DNA of 56,081 nucleotides, from NCBI GenBank assembly GCA_937951615.1, contig CALFBH010000025.1:1-56081 (forward strand). The letters are read 5' to 3'. Below the pieces are notes generated by a model. That model worked only from the letters and a program-made list of their open reading frames with translations, had not been told where the DNA came from and ran no database searches. Position numbers and translations under genes: made by a program. Shown piece after piece: positions 17,586 through 26,432 of the stretch (the stretch's first letter is position 1; every line of letters begins with the position of its first letter). This DNA comes from an uncultured Saprospiraceae bacterium. GTDB lineage: Bacteria > Bacteroidota > Bacteroidia > Chitinophagales > Saprospiraceae.

Positions 17586-20500
17586 TTATCGTGTTATCAC
17601 GATTTTAAAAATTTTAGAAAAATGATTGTTAATATGAGTCAATCTGACTAGATAAGTTCCTTGGGCTAAATGCTCCATGCTAAAAGATCTCCCTTCTCCA
17701 GCTAGTACATCTACTTGTTTTGTAGTTGTGACTTCTCTACCTAATACATCAAGTACTTGAAAGGAATATGAACCGTCCATTCCAAAAGCGATATTAAACA
17801 CGCCATTATTGGGATTGGGATAAAGCATGAAGTTTGCTTCCGGTAATTCTTCATTGTTTGTAATACTTTCAACTTCTATCTGCTCAACTACCGTGCAGCC
17901 ATTTGCATCTATTGTCGTCACGCTATATGTGCCCGGCGAAAGGTCGGTTATTATTTGTGTGGTTTGTCCATTGCTCCACTGATAAGTAAATGGAGGCGTT
18001 CCACCGTTTACATTCAGACTAATTGAACCGTTATTGCCTGCAGAAGGAGTAGAGGAAATAATCAGTGACATTGGATTTGGCTCATTTACTGAAACCGTAA
18101 TCACGGCAATACAACCATAGGCGTCTGTCACTAAGGCGGTATAATATCCCACAGGTAGTCCACTGATATCTTCATTAATACTGCCATTATCCCACGAGTA
18201 AGTCAAGGGAGGAACGCCACCCTGAACAATTAAGTTAATGGAACCGTCGCTTTCACCATAACAAGAAATATCCTGTTTTTCCTGATATAAAACGGGAGGG
18301 TTAGCCGGGCTATTTATATTTATGCTGGCAATATCTGTACAATTATTCTGATCAGTTACTGTGACGGTATAATTACCATTTGAAAGGTCATTGATTACGG
18401 AAGTTGTTGCTCCATTGCTCCATGAGTAACTATATCCACCTATTCCGCCAGATATAGATACCTCTGCCGAAGAACCATTTAAAGAACATAAATTTTCCTC
18501 TGAATCGACACTGACAACAAGTGGGGATGGCTCCATAATCTCAACATTTTCAACATCGCTACAGTTGCCTTCTGTTACAGTTACAGTGTAAGTTCCTGCG
18601 GCCAGATTTTCAATTGTCTGGGTGGTTTGACCAGTATTCCATAGATACGAATAATTTCCTGATGTAGTAATGCTTGCGAGACCGTCATTTTCTCCATAAC
18701 AGCTTATATCTGAAGCGACTGCTTCTACATTTACTGGAGGTGTACTTTCTATTTCGAGACTTGCAGTTGCTTCACAACTATTGGCATCGCTTGCCGTTAC
18801 GGTATAGTTTCCAGGTGGTAAGGAAATGCTATTTCCTGTTTGTCCATTACTCCATAGGTAATTTACAGTACCTGAGAAACCTGTTGCACTTATAGTAGCA
18901 GTTCCGGTCGATGCGCCACACGCTGCAACGGTAGAACTGACAGTAAGTTCAAGATTATTTTCTGTGATTACAACTACCGTTTCGGTGCTTGCGCAACCAT
19001 TGCTATCTGTTATAACAACCTCATAAGTACCAGAATAAAGGTTTATAGCAGTAGCGGTAGTTTGGGCGTCAGCATCATTCCATAAGTAAGTAAATGGAGA
19101 ATTTCCCTGTGCCAGAACAGTTGCTTCACCATCACCTGCCTGACAAGTTGCCGGTAGGCTACTAGATGTTATTGCAGGTGCAGAGCCGATATTCGAAATA
19201 GGAATATTTTCTACTGATTCGCAGCCGTCGGCATCTGTGACGACTACAGTATAAGTTCCTTCAGACAGTCCGGTTGCTGTTGCCGTCGTTTGGTTATTAT
19301 TGTCATTCCATAGATAATTGAATGGTGCGTTTCCTTGTGCAGTTATTGTTGCTTGTCCATTGCTTTCATCGCAAGTTGTTGGCTGGACACTACTTGTCAA
19401 TTGTGGTGCGCTGCCTGTATTTCCGATTATAATGGAAACAGAAGCTGTACAACCATCTGCGTCAGTAACTTCACAGGAGTAAGTACCCGCTGATAGACCA
19501 GTTCTTATTGCATCCTGAAAATTATCATTCCACATATAATTGTAGGGAGGTGCGCCTCCTTCACCTGATACTTCAAGCATTCCATTACTCTGTCCACATT
19601 GTTCTGGTGATTGTTGGACAATGGTGATGTCTAAGTCGGTGTTCTCACAAGGAATTTCCTGGCATGGCACAAAGAGTGAGACAGGGGCAGAGGGAGCTGA
19701 TTCTACGCCATCACAAATTACAGAGACGGTTACAGATATTTCTCCTCCACAGGGAAGGCTTTCACTATCATCCTCGTCAGATGAAAGATCATCATCGTCA
19801 TACACGCCATCTACATACCATGTAAAACGATAGTCATCTGCACCACTAACGGGGTTGCAAGTAGCCTCCATAGACACACTACCATTAGAGTTATAAGACT
19901 GAAATTCTAGCTGTAAATTATCAGGCGTATCACATCCTGAAGGAGGAGAACTCTCTCCTACGACACAAATTCCAAAGGTAGTGGTTAGAGGTGGAGTGTA
20001 GTCAGAAGAAAAGTCATAGACCCTGATATAATAAGTTTGTCCCGGCGTCAATCCTGTCAAATTTAAATCTTCATAAAACCCTTGTCCACCTCCATTGTCT
20101 GTACAGTCAATCAATGAGGAAGGAGAACAAGTCTCCATAACGAATACTGCGGGATCATATCCCCAGCTTGGTTCAACATAGATGTCCACCTCGCCATCAG
20201 AAGGGGCTGTGAAAGAAAAGAAGACATCCTGAACAATCGTTGATATATATGTATCACAGGTTGATGGGGGATAAGATTGTGTTGCACTTGCCATATCAAA
20301 ATAATCATAAGAGCAGGTGGACAGTACATCAAGTGCTACAGCGTTACTGCATTCATCATTGGTAACCGAAGGCGGTGGTGTAGTACAATTTAAGTTAGCC
20401 CGTAGTGGTCCGGAGGCTATATTTTCCATTTCCTGAATTTGATCTGGGGTAAAAAACTGACGGCAGTTAGAGCGAGAATAAGACATCACATTATCCGTCA

Positions 20501-21317
20501 GCGGATTAAATGGCTGCCCATTTGCATCAACTTGATTCCCAGTATATTGGCAGTTTGTATTAACCAAGTAGAATTGCTGTAAAAGTTGTGGGTCGGCAGG
20601 GGTGTCACAAAAGCCATCTCCTGCAAACAGACAGTTAGTCCCATTAACAAGTTCATTAGTCAATATATCGTTTACAGGTCCATGTGTATGGATTAGATTT
20701 AAGTAATGTCCGATTTCATGAGCGGGTGTGCTATGTCCGTCAGTTGCCTGACTTTTTATCACAAAAATAAAATCATAACTTGAAGTGCCTGGATAATAAG
20801 CATAACCACCGGCACTATTCCCGTTACTTGTTGTTAATGAGTTGGTAATATAAATATTGACCACATCAGTTGTATATGCGACATTGACCAGCGCATTTTC
20901 CTGTGACTGATTGAAGTCATAAAAAGTTGAATTATTAATGATGTTAGGTGCGCCACATTCAAAGAAGCTGATATTGGTGTCTGCAAAATAATTGTTTAGC
21001 GTTGGTATGATAGCATCAATATCATATTGTGATAATGCCCCACTACCATTGCTCATTCTAACATCATGTATCTGGATAGGGATAGCTGTGCTGACGGATG
21101 ATTTTAAGGTATTCTTCCTTTTTCTCCGTTCTTTTAAAATCTTTTTCGCTTTCCTTTTTGATATATGTGTGCCACAACTCATGTAGGGAGTTACAGGGAC
21201 TTCAAGCGACACATCCCTTTCTTCAATATTTATTTGCGCTTCAGTTATGTATAGTGAAGTTAGACATAACAAAAGAACTATAAATAGCTTAGAAATTATT
21301 TTTGTAGATTTTTCCAT
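17586..21317 (-). CDS. Secreted M43 (pappalysin-type) metalloprotease with SprB repeats and T9SS tail
   Basis: 1243 aa. A signal peptide is followed by an M43-like zinc protease domain (about residues 60-310) with HEIGHYLNLIH (His200, Glu201, His204, His210), CDTPADP and the Met-turn VMSYSRSNCRQFFTPDQ. A pre-peptidase C-like domain (about 320-450) and a fibronectin-like stretch with an acidic DDDDLSSDEDD loop come next. Eight SprB repeats of about 70 aa (PFNYLWNDN...GLSEGTYTVVVTDADGC) fill about 590-1150. The end (LYPNPNNGVFNI ... GTYLVRLTHINNHFSKIFKI) is a type A T9SS sorting domain. It is therefore exported across the outer membrane and anchored or released there. The upstream neighbours on the same strand encode two small membrane proteins. 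Confidence 0.93.
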   Translation of the reverse strand: MEKSTKIISKLFIVLLLCLTSLYITEAQINIEERDVSLEVPVTPYMSCGTHISKRKAKKILKERRKRKNTLKSSVSTAIPIQIHDVRMSNGSGALSQYDIDAIIPTLNNYFADTNISFFECGAPNIINNSTFYDFNQSQENALVNVAYTTDVVNIYITNSLTTSNGNSAGGYAYYPGTSSYDFIFVIKSQATDGHSTPAHEIGHYLNLIHTHGPVNDILTNELVNGTNCLFAGDGFCDTPADPQLLQQFYLVNTNCQYTGNQVDANGQPFNPLTDNVMSYSRSNCRQFFTPDQIQEMENIASGPLRANLNCTTPPPSVTNDECSNAVALDVLSTCSYDYFDMASATQSYPPSTCDTYISTIVQDVFFSFTAPSDGEVDIYVEPSWGYDPAVFVMETCSPSSLIDCTDNGGGQGFYEDLNLTGLTPGQTYYIRVYDFSSDYTPPLTTTFGICVVGESSPPSGCDTPDNLQLEFQSYNSNGSVSMEATCNPVSGADDYRFTWYVDGVYDDDDLSSDEDDSESLPCGGEISVTVSVICDGVESAPSAPVSLFVPCQEIPCENTDLDITIVQQSPEQCGQSNGMLEVSGEGGAPPYNYMWNDNFQDAIRTGLSAGTYSCEVTDADGCTASVSIIIGNTGSAPQLTSSVQPTTCDESNGQATITAQGNAPFNYLWNDNNNQTTATATGLSEGTYTVVVTDADGCESVENIPISNIGSAPAITSSSLPATCQAGDGEATVLAQGNSPFTYLWNDADAQTTATAINLYSGTYEVVITDSNGCASTETVVVITENNLELTVSSTVAACGASTGTATISATGFSGTVNYLWSNGQTGNSISLPPGNYTVTASDANSCEATASLEIESTPPVNVEAVASDISCYGENDGLASITTSGNYSYLWNTGQTTQTIENLAAGTYTVTVTEGNCSDVENVEIMEPSPLVVSVDSEENLCSLNGSSAEVSISGGIGGYSYSWSNGATTSVINDLSNGNYTVTVTDQNNCTDIASININSPANPPVLYQEKQDISCYGESDGSINLIVQGGVPPLTYSWDNGSINEDISGLPVGYYTALVTDAYGCIAVITVSVNEPNPMSLIISSTPSAGNNGSISLNVNGGTPPFTYQWSNGQTTQIITDLSPGTYSVTTIDANGCTVVEQIEVESITNNEELPEANFMLYPNPNNGVFNIAFGMDGSYSFQVLDVLGREVTTTKQVDVLAGEGRSFSMEHLAQGTYLVRLTHINNHFSKIFKIVITR

Positions 21318-21402
21318 AATAGCTGTTTTTTGAAATGAGTGCCGTAATAATTTGTCTTGTTTTTAATTCTCCAGCTTAAGCGAGATTGAGAGTTATAAAG
21401 AG

Positions 21403-21446
21403 AAAATGCTACATAGACTTTTATCATGCTATCTATGTAGCATTTT
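21403..21446 (-). terminator. Terminator hairpin after the glycine-rich membrane protein gene
   Basis: AAAATGCTACATAGA (21403-21417) and TCTATGTAGCATTTT (21432-21446) form a perfect 15-bp stem, ending in a U-run on the minus strand, 25 bp after the stop of the 21472-21933 gene. It separates the two small genes from the metalloprotease gene, which therefore probably has its own promoter. Confidence 0.8.
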
Positions 21447-21471
21447 CAACTTATTATTTGGTTGTTTTGGC

Positions 21472-21933
21472 TTAAAACCACCCCTTCTGTCGGTAGTGCT
21501 CACTTACTTGATTAAGGTGGTAATTGTGCTTTTTCTTCTTCTTACTGGCTTGGATAAGCGCGTAAATTCCCCCGCCAACTAGGGCTGCTCCTAATATGTA
21601 ACTTCCCGCCCCACTATTTCCAGTCAGACCAGAATAAGAACTTTGAGTTGCCCCAAGAGCAATAAAACTTATCCCTCCTCCTATTCCACCGCCTCCAAGG
21701 TAATTGTACAAGTTTCTTTTACCCAGATTAGAGATGGTTTCGTTGATATGGCAATTCACATCGGGAGTCTTCCAATCGTATTTATTCAAGTTTATTCCGA
21801 TTTGCTGAAACACTGCTGTTTTTGTCAGTAGGTCGGTTCTTTTTGTTTTATCTCCATTACAGGTTTCAATAGTTTGAGCAAAAGAGATTACTGTGATGGC
21901 AGAGAATGCCATAAGGAAAAATAATTTTTTCAT
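21472..21933 (-). CDS. Small exported glycine-rich membrane protein
   Basis: 153 aa. Signal peptide MKKLFFLMAFSAITVISFAQ, a Cys-containing polar region (ETCNGDKTKRTD; DVNCHIN), then two hydrophobic glycine-rich segments (YLGGGGIGGGISFIALGA; GSYILGAALVGGGIYALIQA) and a basic tail (SKKKKKHNYHLNQ). The glycine zippers suggest an inner- or outer-membrane association. No family recognised. It lies 33 bp downstream of the 21967-22425 gene and is probably in the same operon. Confidence 0.75.
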   Translation of the reverse strand: MKKLFFLMAFSAITVISFAQTIETCNGDKTKRTDLLTKTAVFQQIGINLNKYDWKTPDVNCHINETISNLGKRNLYNYLGGGGIGGGISFIALGATQSSYSGLTGNSGAGSYILGAALVGGGIYALIQASKKKKKHNYHLNQVSEHYRQKGWF

Positions 21934-21966
21934 AATAAAATGGATTAAATAATTTGATAAAATGAA

Positions 21967-22425
21967 TTAAAAAGTCAGCGTAAGTCCGGGAAGCCATTTA
22001 CCATCTTGGTGATTGGCATAGAATTCCAGTTTTTTATCTTTTTTAAAGCTAAATCCCTTTTCCTGATTCAGCTTTTTAGATTTGATTGGTGCCTGAATGA
22101 TAGAAACAAGATAGAGGACGCCACCTGCTGCATAACAACCTGTTCTTATTCTCTTTGCTTTTTTCCAGTCTTCAAATTCTATAATACGATTCATATTAGT
22201 CGCAAAGCCAAAGATGGCGACCTCGCCCAGAAAGAGTCCAAGTCCAAGTCCTACATCTCCGTTATACATTTGTCCTGCGCCTGGTACGACAAAAGATGAC
22301 AAAAAAGCTGCACCTGGGTTTTTCGGTTTTTCAACCATCATTTTCTGTACACCCTGAGGCTGCCCAAACAGACTGGTACTGAAAATGAAAATGCAGAGTA
22401 GTAGATTGGTAAATAGTGTTTTCAT
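21967..22425 (-). CDS. DUF5683-like small membrane protein
   Basis: 152 aa. After a signal-like N-terminus comes the segment NPGAAFLSSFVVPGAGQMYNG, typical of DUF5683/TM2-like proteins (A.LSA..PG.GQ.YNG), with two to three hydrophobic helices, one of them CYAAGGVLYLVSIIQAPI. The role of this family is unknown; members are membrane proteins often encoded next to surface-protein genes. It starts a minus-strand operon and is divergent from the sigma factor gene, sharing a 219-bp control region with it. Confidence 0.7.
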   Translation of the reverse strand: MKTLFTNLLLCIFIFSTSLFGQPQGVQKMMVEKPKNPGAAFLSSFVVPGAGQMYNGDVGLGLGLFLGEVAIFGFATNMNRIIEFEDWKKAKRIRTGCYAAGGVLYLVSIIQAPIKSKKLNQEKGFSFKKDKKLEFYANHQDGKWLPGLTLTF

Positions 22426-22644
22426 ATTTTGATTTTTGGTTAAACAACAAGTGCATCTATCCCTATATGTGGACTAATGCAAGAAAACGTTAATGCCAGT
22501 TTATATTTTTTTCAAATATTATAATTGAGCGGATTAGCTTATCTTTATACAGCGAGCAATAGAGATTAGAAAAAAACGTCTGCAATCATTAACCTTTTTG
22601 GATACTCACAGACATATACCAGTGAGAACCAAAACCACATCACA

Positions 22645-23250
22645 ATGGAAGACAGAAAAATAATTGAGCTGTTAAAGTCAGTGCATACTAATGGAGTTAA
22701 TACAGCCATTAGGTATATTATACAACAGTATCAAAGCCGTATTATCACTAAGTTGAGAATTCCTTCGGACGTACAGATTGAACAAATGTTTGGTTATGCT
22801 TTAGGCGAGCTTTGGAAAAAAGCCAATAAAGAAGGTTTTGCTGGAAAAATGGAAGATGTTTTCATTGAACACTACTTACTTGGTGTCTGTGCCTATTATA
22901 TCAAGTTCAATTTGAAAGAAAAGGACTATAAGAGGTTCAAAAAAGAAATCAGTACAGCATCCGATGAAATGATAAAATATTCGGGTACGACAATTTTATC
23001 TTTTGCCAGCGATGAAAGTCGAATGCAATTATGTAAGTTATTTGGCAAACTTGGAAAAGGATGTCAGGAATTACTAGAACGCAGATTTTACGAAGGGATG
23101 ACTTACAAAGAAATTGTGGAAAATACAGAATACACAAATGAAGAAACAGCAAGGGCAAGGGCGTCACAATGCCTTAAAAAGCTGAAAGAATGGATAGATG
23201 ACGATCCTGATTTGGGAAACTTTATTAGAGGATTATTAAACAACTACTAA
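22645..23250 (+). CDS. ECF-like sigma-70 family RNA polymerase sigma factor
   Basis: 201 aa. The N-terminal half is helical (region 2-like; AIRYIIQQYQSRIITKLRIP, MFGYALGELWKKA). The C-terminal region 4 helix-turn-helix is clear: LGKGCQELLERRFYEGMTYK followed by EIVENTEYTNEETARARASQCLKKL. The region 2 half is divergent from classical ECF factors. The gene lies 9 bp before a membrane protein with an anti-sigma-like N-terminus, and divergent from the protease/membrane protein operon, which it may control. A near-consensus -7 box TATCTTTA lies at about 22544-22551. Confidence 0.85.
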   Translation: MEDRKIIELLKSVHTNGVNTAIRYIIQQYQSRIITKLRIPSDVQIEQMFGYALGELWKKANKEGFAGKMEDVFIEHYLLGVCAYYIKFNLKEKDYKRFKKEISTASDEMIKYSGTTILSFASDESRMQLCKLFGKLGKGCQELLERRFYEGMTYKEIVENTEYTNEETARARASQCLKKLKEWIDDDPDLGNFIRGLLNNY

Positions 23251-23259
23251 AGACAAGCC

Positions 23260-24051
23260 ATGAAATACGATACAGATCAAATAGAAAAATACATAGCCGG
23301 AAAATTATCAGGAGCAGAAGTCAAAGCCTTCGAGCAACGCTTAAAAGAAGACAAAGACTTCGCCTACGAAGTCCGACTACATCAGACGGCGATAGAAACG
23401 GTACAGTACGCAAGCTTTATGAAGCGGGTAGAAAAAGTGCGGGAAGATATTGCCGAAGAAGAAACACCTGTAATCCCAATCCAGTCCAATCGCCGAAAAA
23501 ATATGCGTTGGATATTAGCCATAGCTGCTTCACTACTCATCATTCCATTACTCTATTTTTTAATTATAGGTAAAGGAGGAGATACCAACCAGTTGATGGC
23601 AGATATAGAAAAAGAACTCAGCCCTTTCAAAACAACCATGGGCGAAAGCAATCCAGATGAAACATTAGAAATCATAGCAAAGAAACTCTATATTCCTGTA
23701 AAACCTATCGATTCATTACTAATCGCTTTTCCAACAAATACCAAACCCAATGCCATTTTAGAACAACTTGCACAGGAAAAGAGAAATCTGGACATTGTAG
23801 CCGCGTACAAACAAGGTGTCTATCATTTTGAACGAAAAAAGTATGAAAAAGCACATTATTATTTCGACTTACTGATTGCGAATGGCAAAAGAAAACGACC
23901 AGAAGCGACTTTTTATAAAGCATACAGTTATTTTAAAGAAAACAAAATAGAAGAAGCCAAGCAGCAATTTCAAAAAATACTGACAGACGACCAGGCAACA
24001 ACAGGACTGAAGAAGAGAGTTCGGGAAATCTTAGCCTCAATGAATTCATAA
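23260..24051 (+). CDS. Anti-sigma-like membrane protein with periplasmic TPRs
   Basis: 263 aa. The N-terminus IEKYIAGKLSGAEVKAFEQR resembles the cytoplasmic anti-sigma domain found in Bacteroidota ECF operons, without the zinc ligands. One membrane helix follows at about residues 84-102 (MRWILAIAASLLIIPLLYFL). The C-terminal part has tetratricopeptide-like helices (AAYKQGVYHFERKKYEKAHY; AYSYFKENKIEEAKQQFQ). The ATG is 9 bp after the sigma factor stop, so the two are co-transcribed and probably a signalling pair. It could sense the periplasmic TPR-CHAT protein or its targets, but this is inference. Confidence 0.8.
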   Translation: MKYDTDQIEKYIAGKLSGAEVKAFEQRLKEDKDFAYEVRLHQTAIETVQYASFMKRVEKVREDIAEEETPVIPIQSNRRKNMRWILAIAASLLIIPLLYFLIIGKGGDTNQLMADIEKELSPFKTTMGESNPDETLEIIAKKLYIPVKPIDSLLIAFPTNTKPNAILEQLAQEKRNLDIVAAYKQGVYHFERKKYEKAHYYFDLLIANGKRKRPEATFYKAYSYFKENKIEEAKQQFQKILTDDQATTGLKKRVREILASMNS

Positions 24052-24062
24052 ATGATAAAATG

Positions 24063-24117
24063 GTGTGATTGTGAAATGGCATGATTGCGACACAATTTTA
24101 CAATTTCACAATCACAC
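24063..24117. terminator. Bidirectional terminator-like inverted repeat
   Basis: GTGTGATTGTGAAAT (24063-24077) and ATTTCACAATCACAC (24103-24117) are perfect 15-nt arms around a 25-nt loop. It lies between the convergent anti-sigma-like and EamA genes. The arm contains GATTGTGAAAT, nearly the octamer unit (TGAAATTG) of the array at 27161-27320. Confidence 0.6.
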
Positions 24118-24125
24118 AGTTCTCT

Positions 24126-24992
24126 TCACTCTCTTGAAAGGTACACCCCAACCAAAATAAGTCCCATGGCAAAGAAATGCCAGAAGCTAATCAACTCACC
24201 ATCCAGTGTGCCGAGCAGGAGGGCAACGATGGGCGTGAGGTAGGAAACGGAAGAAGCAAAGACGGCATTGGTCAGTTGCACCAGCCAGAAAAAGACGACC
24301 GAGGCAAAGAAAGTACCCGCAAGAGAAAGACCTGCAAGGTAGCCAAGTGAAGTCCAGGCTTCAGGGTGACTTTGCATGGTACTCGGAACATCGGTGAACC
24401 AAAAACCAAAGAGCGCGAAAGGCAGCAACATCGCAAAAGCTGCGGAACTCAGCGTGAGCGCATTCATATTTTGCAGATGTCTTTTTACAGTATTGGCACT
24501 CAGTCCATAAAACACACAGCCGAATACAATCCATAAGCCATACCAGTTGTTGCCACTACCAAAAGCAGATTTGCCGAAAACAATGAGACCAGCTGCACCA
24601 AGAAAACCGATGGCAATACCAATCATATTGCGTCTGGCGACAGTCATACCAAACATGAGGACAGCAAGGACTAAAGTAAACAAAGGCGTCAGCGAACTCA
24701 ATACTCCTGCCAACGAACTGCTAATCTCAGTCTGCGCAATGGGAAACAGAAAGGATGGAATACCCGAACCCAGCAAGCCAACAACCGCCAGAAATTTCCA
24801 CTCTTGTTTTTGTATGTTTTTTAATTTGAATAGAAAAAAAGGCAGGAAAGCCAGTGCAGCAATACCAATCCGCAAGGAAGCGACCTGAAATGGATTAAAA
24901 GCAATCAGAGACTTTTTGATTAGCCAGTAAGAGCTTCCCCAAATCACGGCGAGCAGGAGTAGAATCAACCAGCTTTTTAGCGTTTTACTCAT
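24126..24992 (-). CDS. EamA/DMT family transporter
   Basis: 288 aa with ten predicted membrane helices in two homologous halves (WLILLLLAVIWGSSYWLIKK begins the first EamA unit; NWYGLWIVFGCVFYGLSANT the second). This is the drug/metabolite transporter fold; substrates of the family range from amino acids to unknown metabolites, so none is assigned. The next minus-strand gene is obgE, 115 bp upstream across a heptad inverted repeat, so they are probably separate units. Confidence 0.88.
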   Translation of the reverse strand: MSKTLKSWLILLLLAVIWGSSYWLIKKSLIAFNPFQVASLRIGIAALAFLPFFLFKLKNIQKQEWKFLAVVGLLGSGIPSFLFPIAQTEISSSLAGVLSSLTPLFTLVLAVLMFGMTVARRNMIGIAIGFLGAAGLIVFGKSAFGSGNNWYGLWIVFGCVFYGLSANTVKRHLQNMNALTLSSAAFAMLLPFALFGFWFTDVPSTMQSHPEAWTSLGYLAGLSLAGTFFASVVFFWLVQLTNAVFASSVSYLTPIVALLLGTLDGELISFWHFFAMGLILVGVYLSRE

Positions 24993-25003
24993 TGTTTATT
25001 TTT

Positions 25004-25101
25004 GGTCGATAGTCGATAGTCCACGGTCGATAGCTGTCTTTTAGTATTCAGATTATGCCATATTTTTACTAAATTTCATCTATGGACTATCGACTATGGA
25101 C
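25004..25101. repeat. Heptad-unit inverted repeat
   Basis: Units of the RGTCSAT type (GGTCGAT, AGTCGAT, AGTCCAC, GGTCGAT, AGCTG) at 25004-25036 are mirrored by CTATGGACTATCGACTATGG at 25081-25100. The left and right arrays would form an imperfect stem with a loop of about 40 nt. Same family as the arrays at both window ends. Confidence 0.75.
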
Positions 25102-25107
25102 GGGATG

Positions 25108-26115
25108 CTAATCCCCTATTACAGACTCATTAATCGTTTTCCAAAGCAAATCTTTCAGTTCCACCAAACCTTGCTGGGCAACTGCCGAAATGAATAAATA
25201 AGGCACATCGGGTGGCAATTCGGGGATCAACATTTCTTTCAGTTCTTCGTCCACCAAGTCGGATTTGCTGATGGCTAAAATGCGAGGTTTATCCAGCAAT
25301 TCTGGATTATATTGTTTGAGCTCATTGAGTAGAATGTCGTATTCTTTTTGAATATTATCTGTATCCGATGGGATGAGGAAGAGTAGGGTAGCGTTCCGCT
25401 CAATATGCCGCAAAAATCGAATTCCTAAGCCTTTTCCTTGATGCGCATTTTCTATGATACCAGGAATATCAGCAATAATAAATGACCGGTGGTCACGATA
25501 TCTCACAATTCCCAAGTTTGGGACTAAGGTCGTAAATTCATAATTGGCGATTTTGGGCTTAGCTGCTGTGACGACAGATAATAAAGTCGATTTGCCCGCA
25601 TTGGGGAAACCCACTAAACCCACATCTGCCAGCACTTTGAGTTCCAGTATTTTCCAGGACTCCTGACCAGGAATACCGGGTTGTGCATAACGAGGAATCT
25701 GGTTCGTCGATGATTTGAAATGGACGTTGCCGCGTCCGCCCATACCCCCCGACAGGAGGACGACTGTTTGTCCGTCTTCTGTGATTTCTGCTTCTATTTC
25801 TCCGGTTTCTGCGTCTTTTGCTATTGTTCCCAAAGGCACTTCCAAAAAAACATCTGCACCATTCGCACCAGAAGAAGTCCCGCCACTTCCCACGCCTCCC
25901 CCGTCTGCAATAACGTGTTTGCGATACTTGAGGTGCAGCAAAGTCCAGAGTTGTGCATTGCCTCTCAGTATGATGTGTCCACCACGTCCTCCATCGCCAC
26001 CATCGGGTCCGCCTTTGGCATTGAGCCGGTCGCGAAAGAAATGGGCAGAGCCAGCACCTCCTGCACCTGAGCGGCAGCAGATTCTGACATAATCTATAAA
26101 GTTCTTTTCAGACAT
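25108..26115 (-). CDS. obgE: GTPase ObgE/CgtA
   Basis: 335 aa. The N-terminal glycine-rich Obg fold is complete ([30 protein letters not shown]). The GTPase domain has G1 GFPNAGKST, the [17 protein letters not shown]3 region, a SKSD G4 motif and a C-terminal SAVAQ G5. The length matches Obg proteins without the long C-terminal extension. It is a ribosome-associated, essential GTPase in 50S maturation and stress response. A promoter with TTG (26250-26252) and TACTTTCG (26222-26229) separated by 20 nt lies about 107 nt upstream. The 5' leader carries a dispersed repeat ending next to the start codon. Confidence 0.97.
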   Translation of the reverse strand: MSEKNFIDYVRICCRSGAGGAGSAHFFRDRLNAKGGPDGGDGGRGGHIILRGNAQLWTLLHLKYRKHVIADGGGVGSGGTSSGANGADVFLEVPLGTIAKDAETGEIEAEITEDGQTVVLLSGGMGGRGNVHFKSSTNQIPRYAQPGIPGQESWKILELKVLADVGLVGFPNAGKSTLLSVVTAAKPKIANYEFTTLVPNLGIVRYRDHRSFIIADIPGIIENAHQGKGLGIRFLRHIERNATLLFLIPSDTDNIQKEYDILLNELKQYNPELLDKPRILAISKSDLVDEELKEMLIPELPPDVPYLFISAVAQQGLVELKDLLWKTINESVIGD

Positions 26116-26360
26116 GTGTCATTTATCAGGGAACATTTATCATTGCTAACATGACATGTTCTTATTCGTAATTCGTAATTAACTAATTCGTAATTAAATG
26201 ATTCACTCATTTTACGAGCCACGAAAGTAGGTCTTTTTCTGTTGGGAAACAACCCCGCGCTTTTTCTTTTTTAGAGATTTAAAAATACTCAAAAACATAA
26301 TTGATTAATTTGATTGTTAGTTGATTAGCTAGTATAAAACATACTTTTAAAAGTCTGTTT
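26116..26360. repeat. obgE leader: dispersed TTTATCATTG-type repeat and AATTCGT heptads
   Basis: 26116-26154 is a reverse-complement copy of the element at 33469-33502 (AGCAATGATAAATGTTCCCT followed by GA..AATGA). 26164-26200 contains four AATTCGT/AATTAAC heptads; the same unit on the other strand (ACGAATT) is found at 53474-53490. 26230-26370 is AT-rich with no gene. Confidence 0.65.
26222..26252 (-). promoter_or_regulatory. obgE promoter
   Basis: On the minus strand a TTG (26252-26250) precedes TACTTTCG (26229-26222) by 20 nt. The -7 element matches TAnnTTTG at 7 of 8 positions; the same octamer is found upstream of the flippase gene (54589-54596). Confidence 0.5.
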
Positions 26361-26374
26361 TTGGCAAGATATGG

Positions 26375-26407
26375 TTTGCGATCGCAATGTATTATTGTGT
26401 ATGTTTG
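26375..26407 (+). promoter_or_regulatory. Promoter of the 26433 gene
   Basis: TTTG (26375-26378), a 21-nt spacer and TATGTTTG (26400-26407) form a full Bacteroidota promoter. Transcription would begin near 26413, which rules out the in-frame upstream start at 26361 and supports ATG 26433. Confidence 0.65.
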
Positions 26408-26432
26408 CAATAGAAATCATAAAAATACAATT

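Noticed and set aside
9292-24051. Type III-E like CRISPR-caspase system
   Set aside because: The CHAT protein has a signal peptide and no Cas protein or CRISPR array is in the window.
26361-26432. Longer start of the 26433 gene
   Set aside because: A complete promoter (TTTG-21-TATGTTTG) lies inside the extension.
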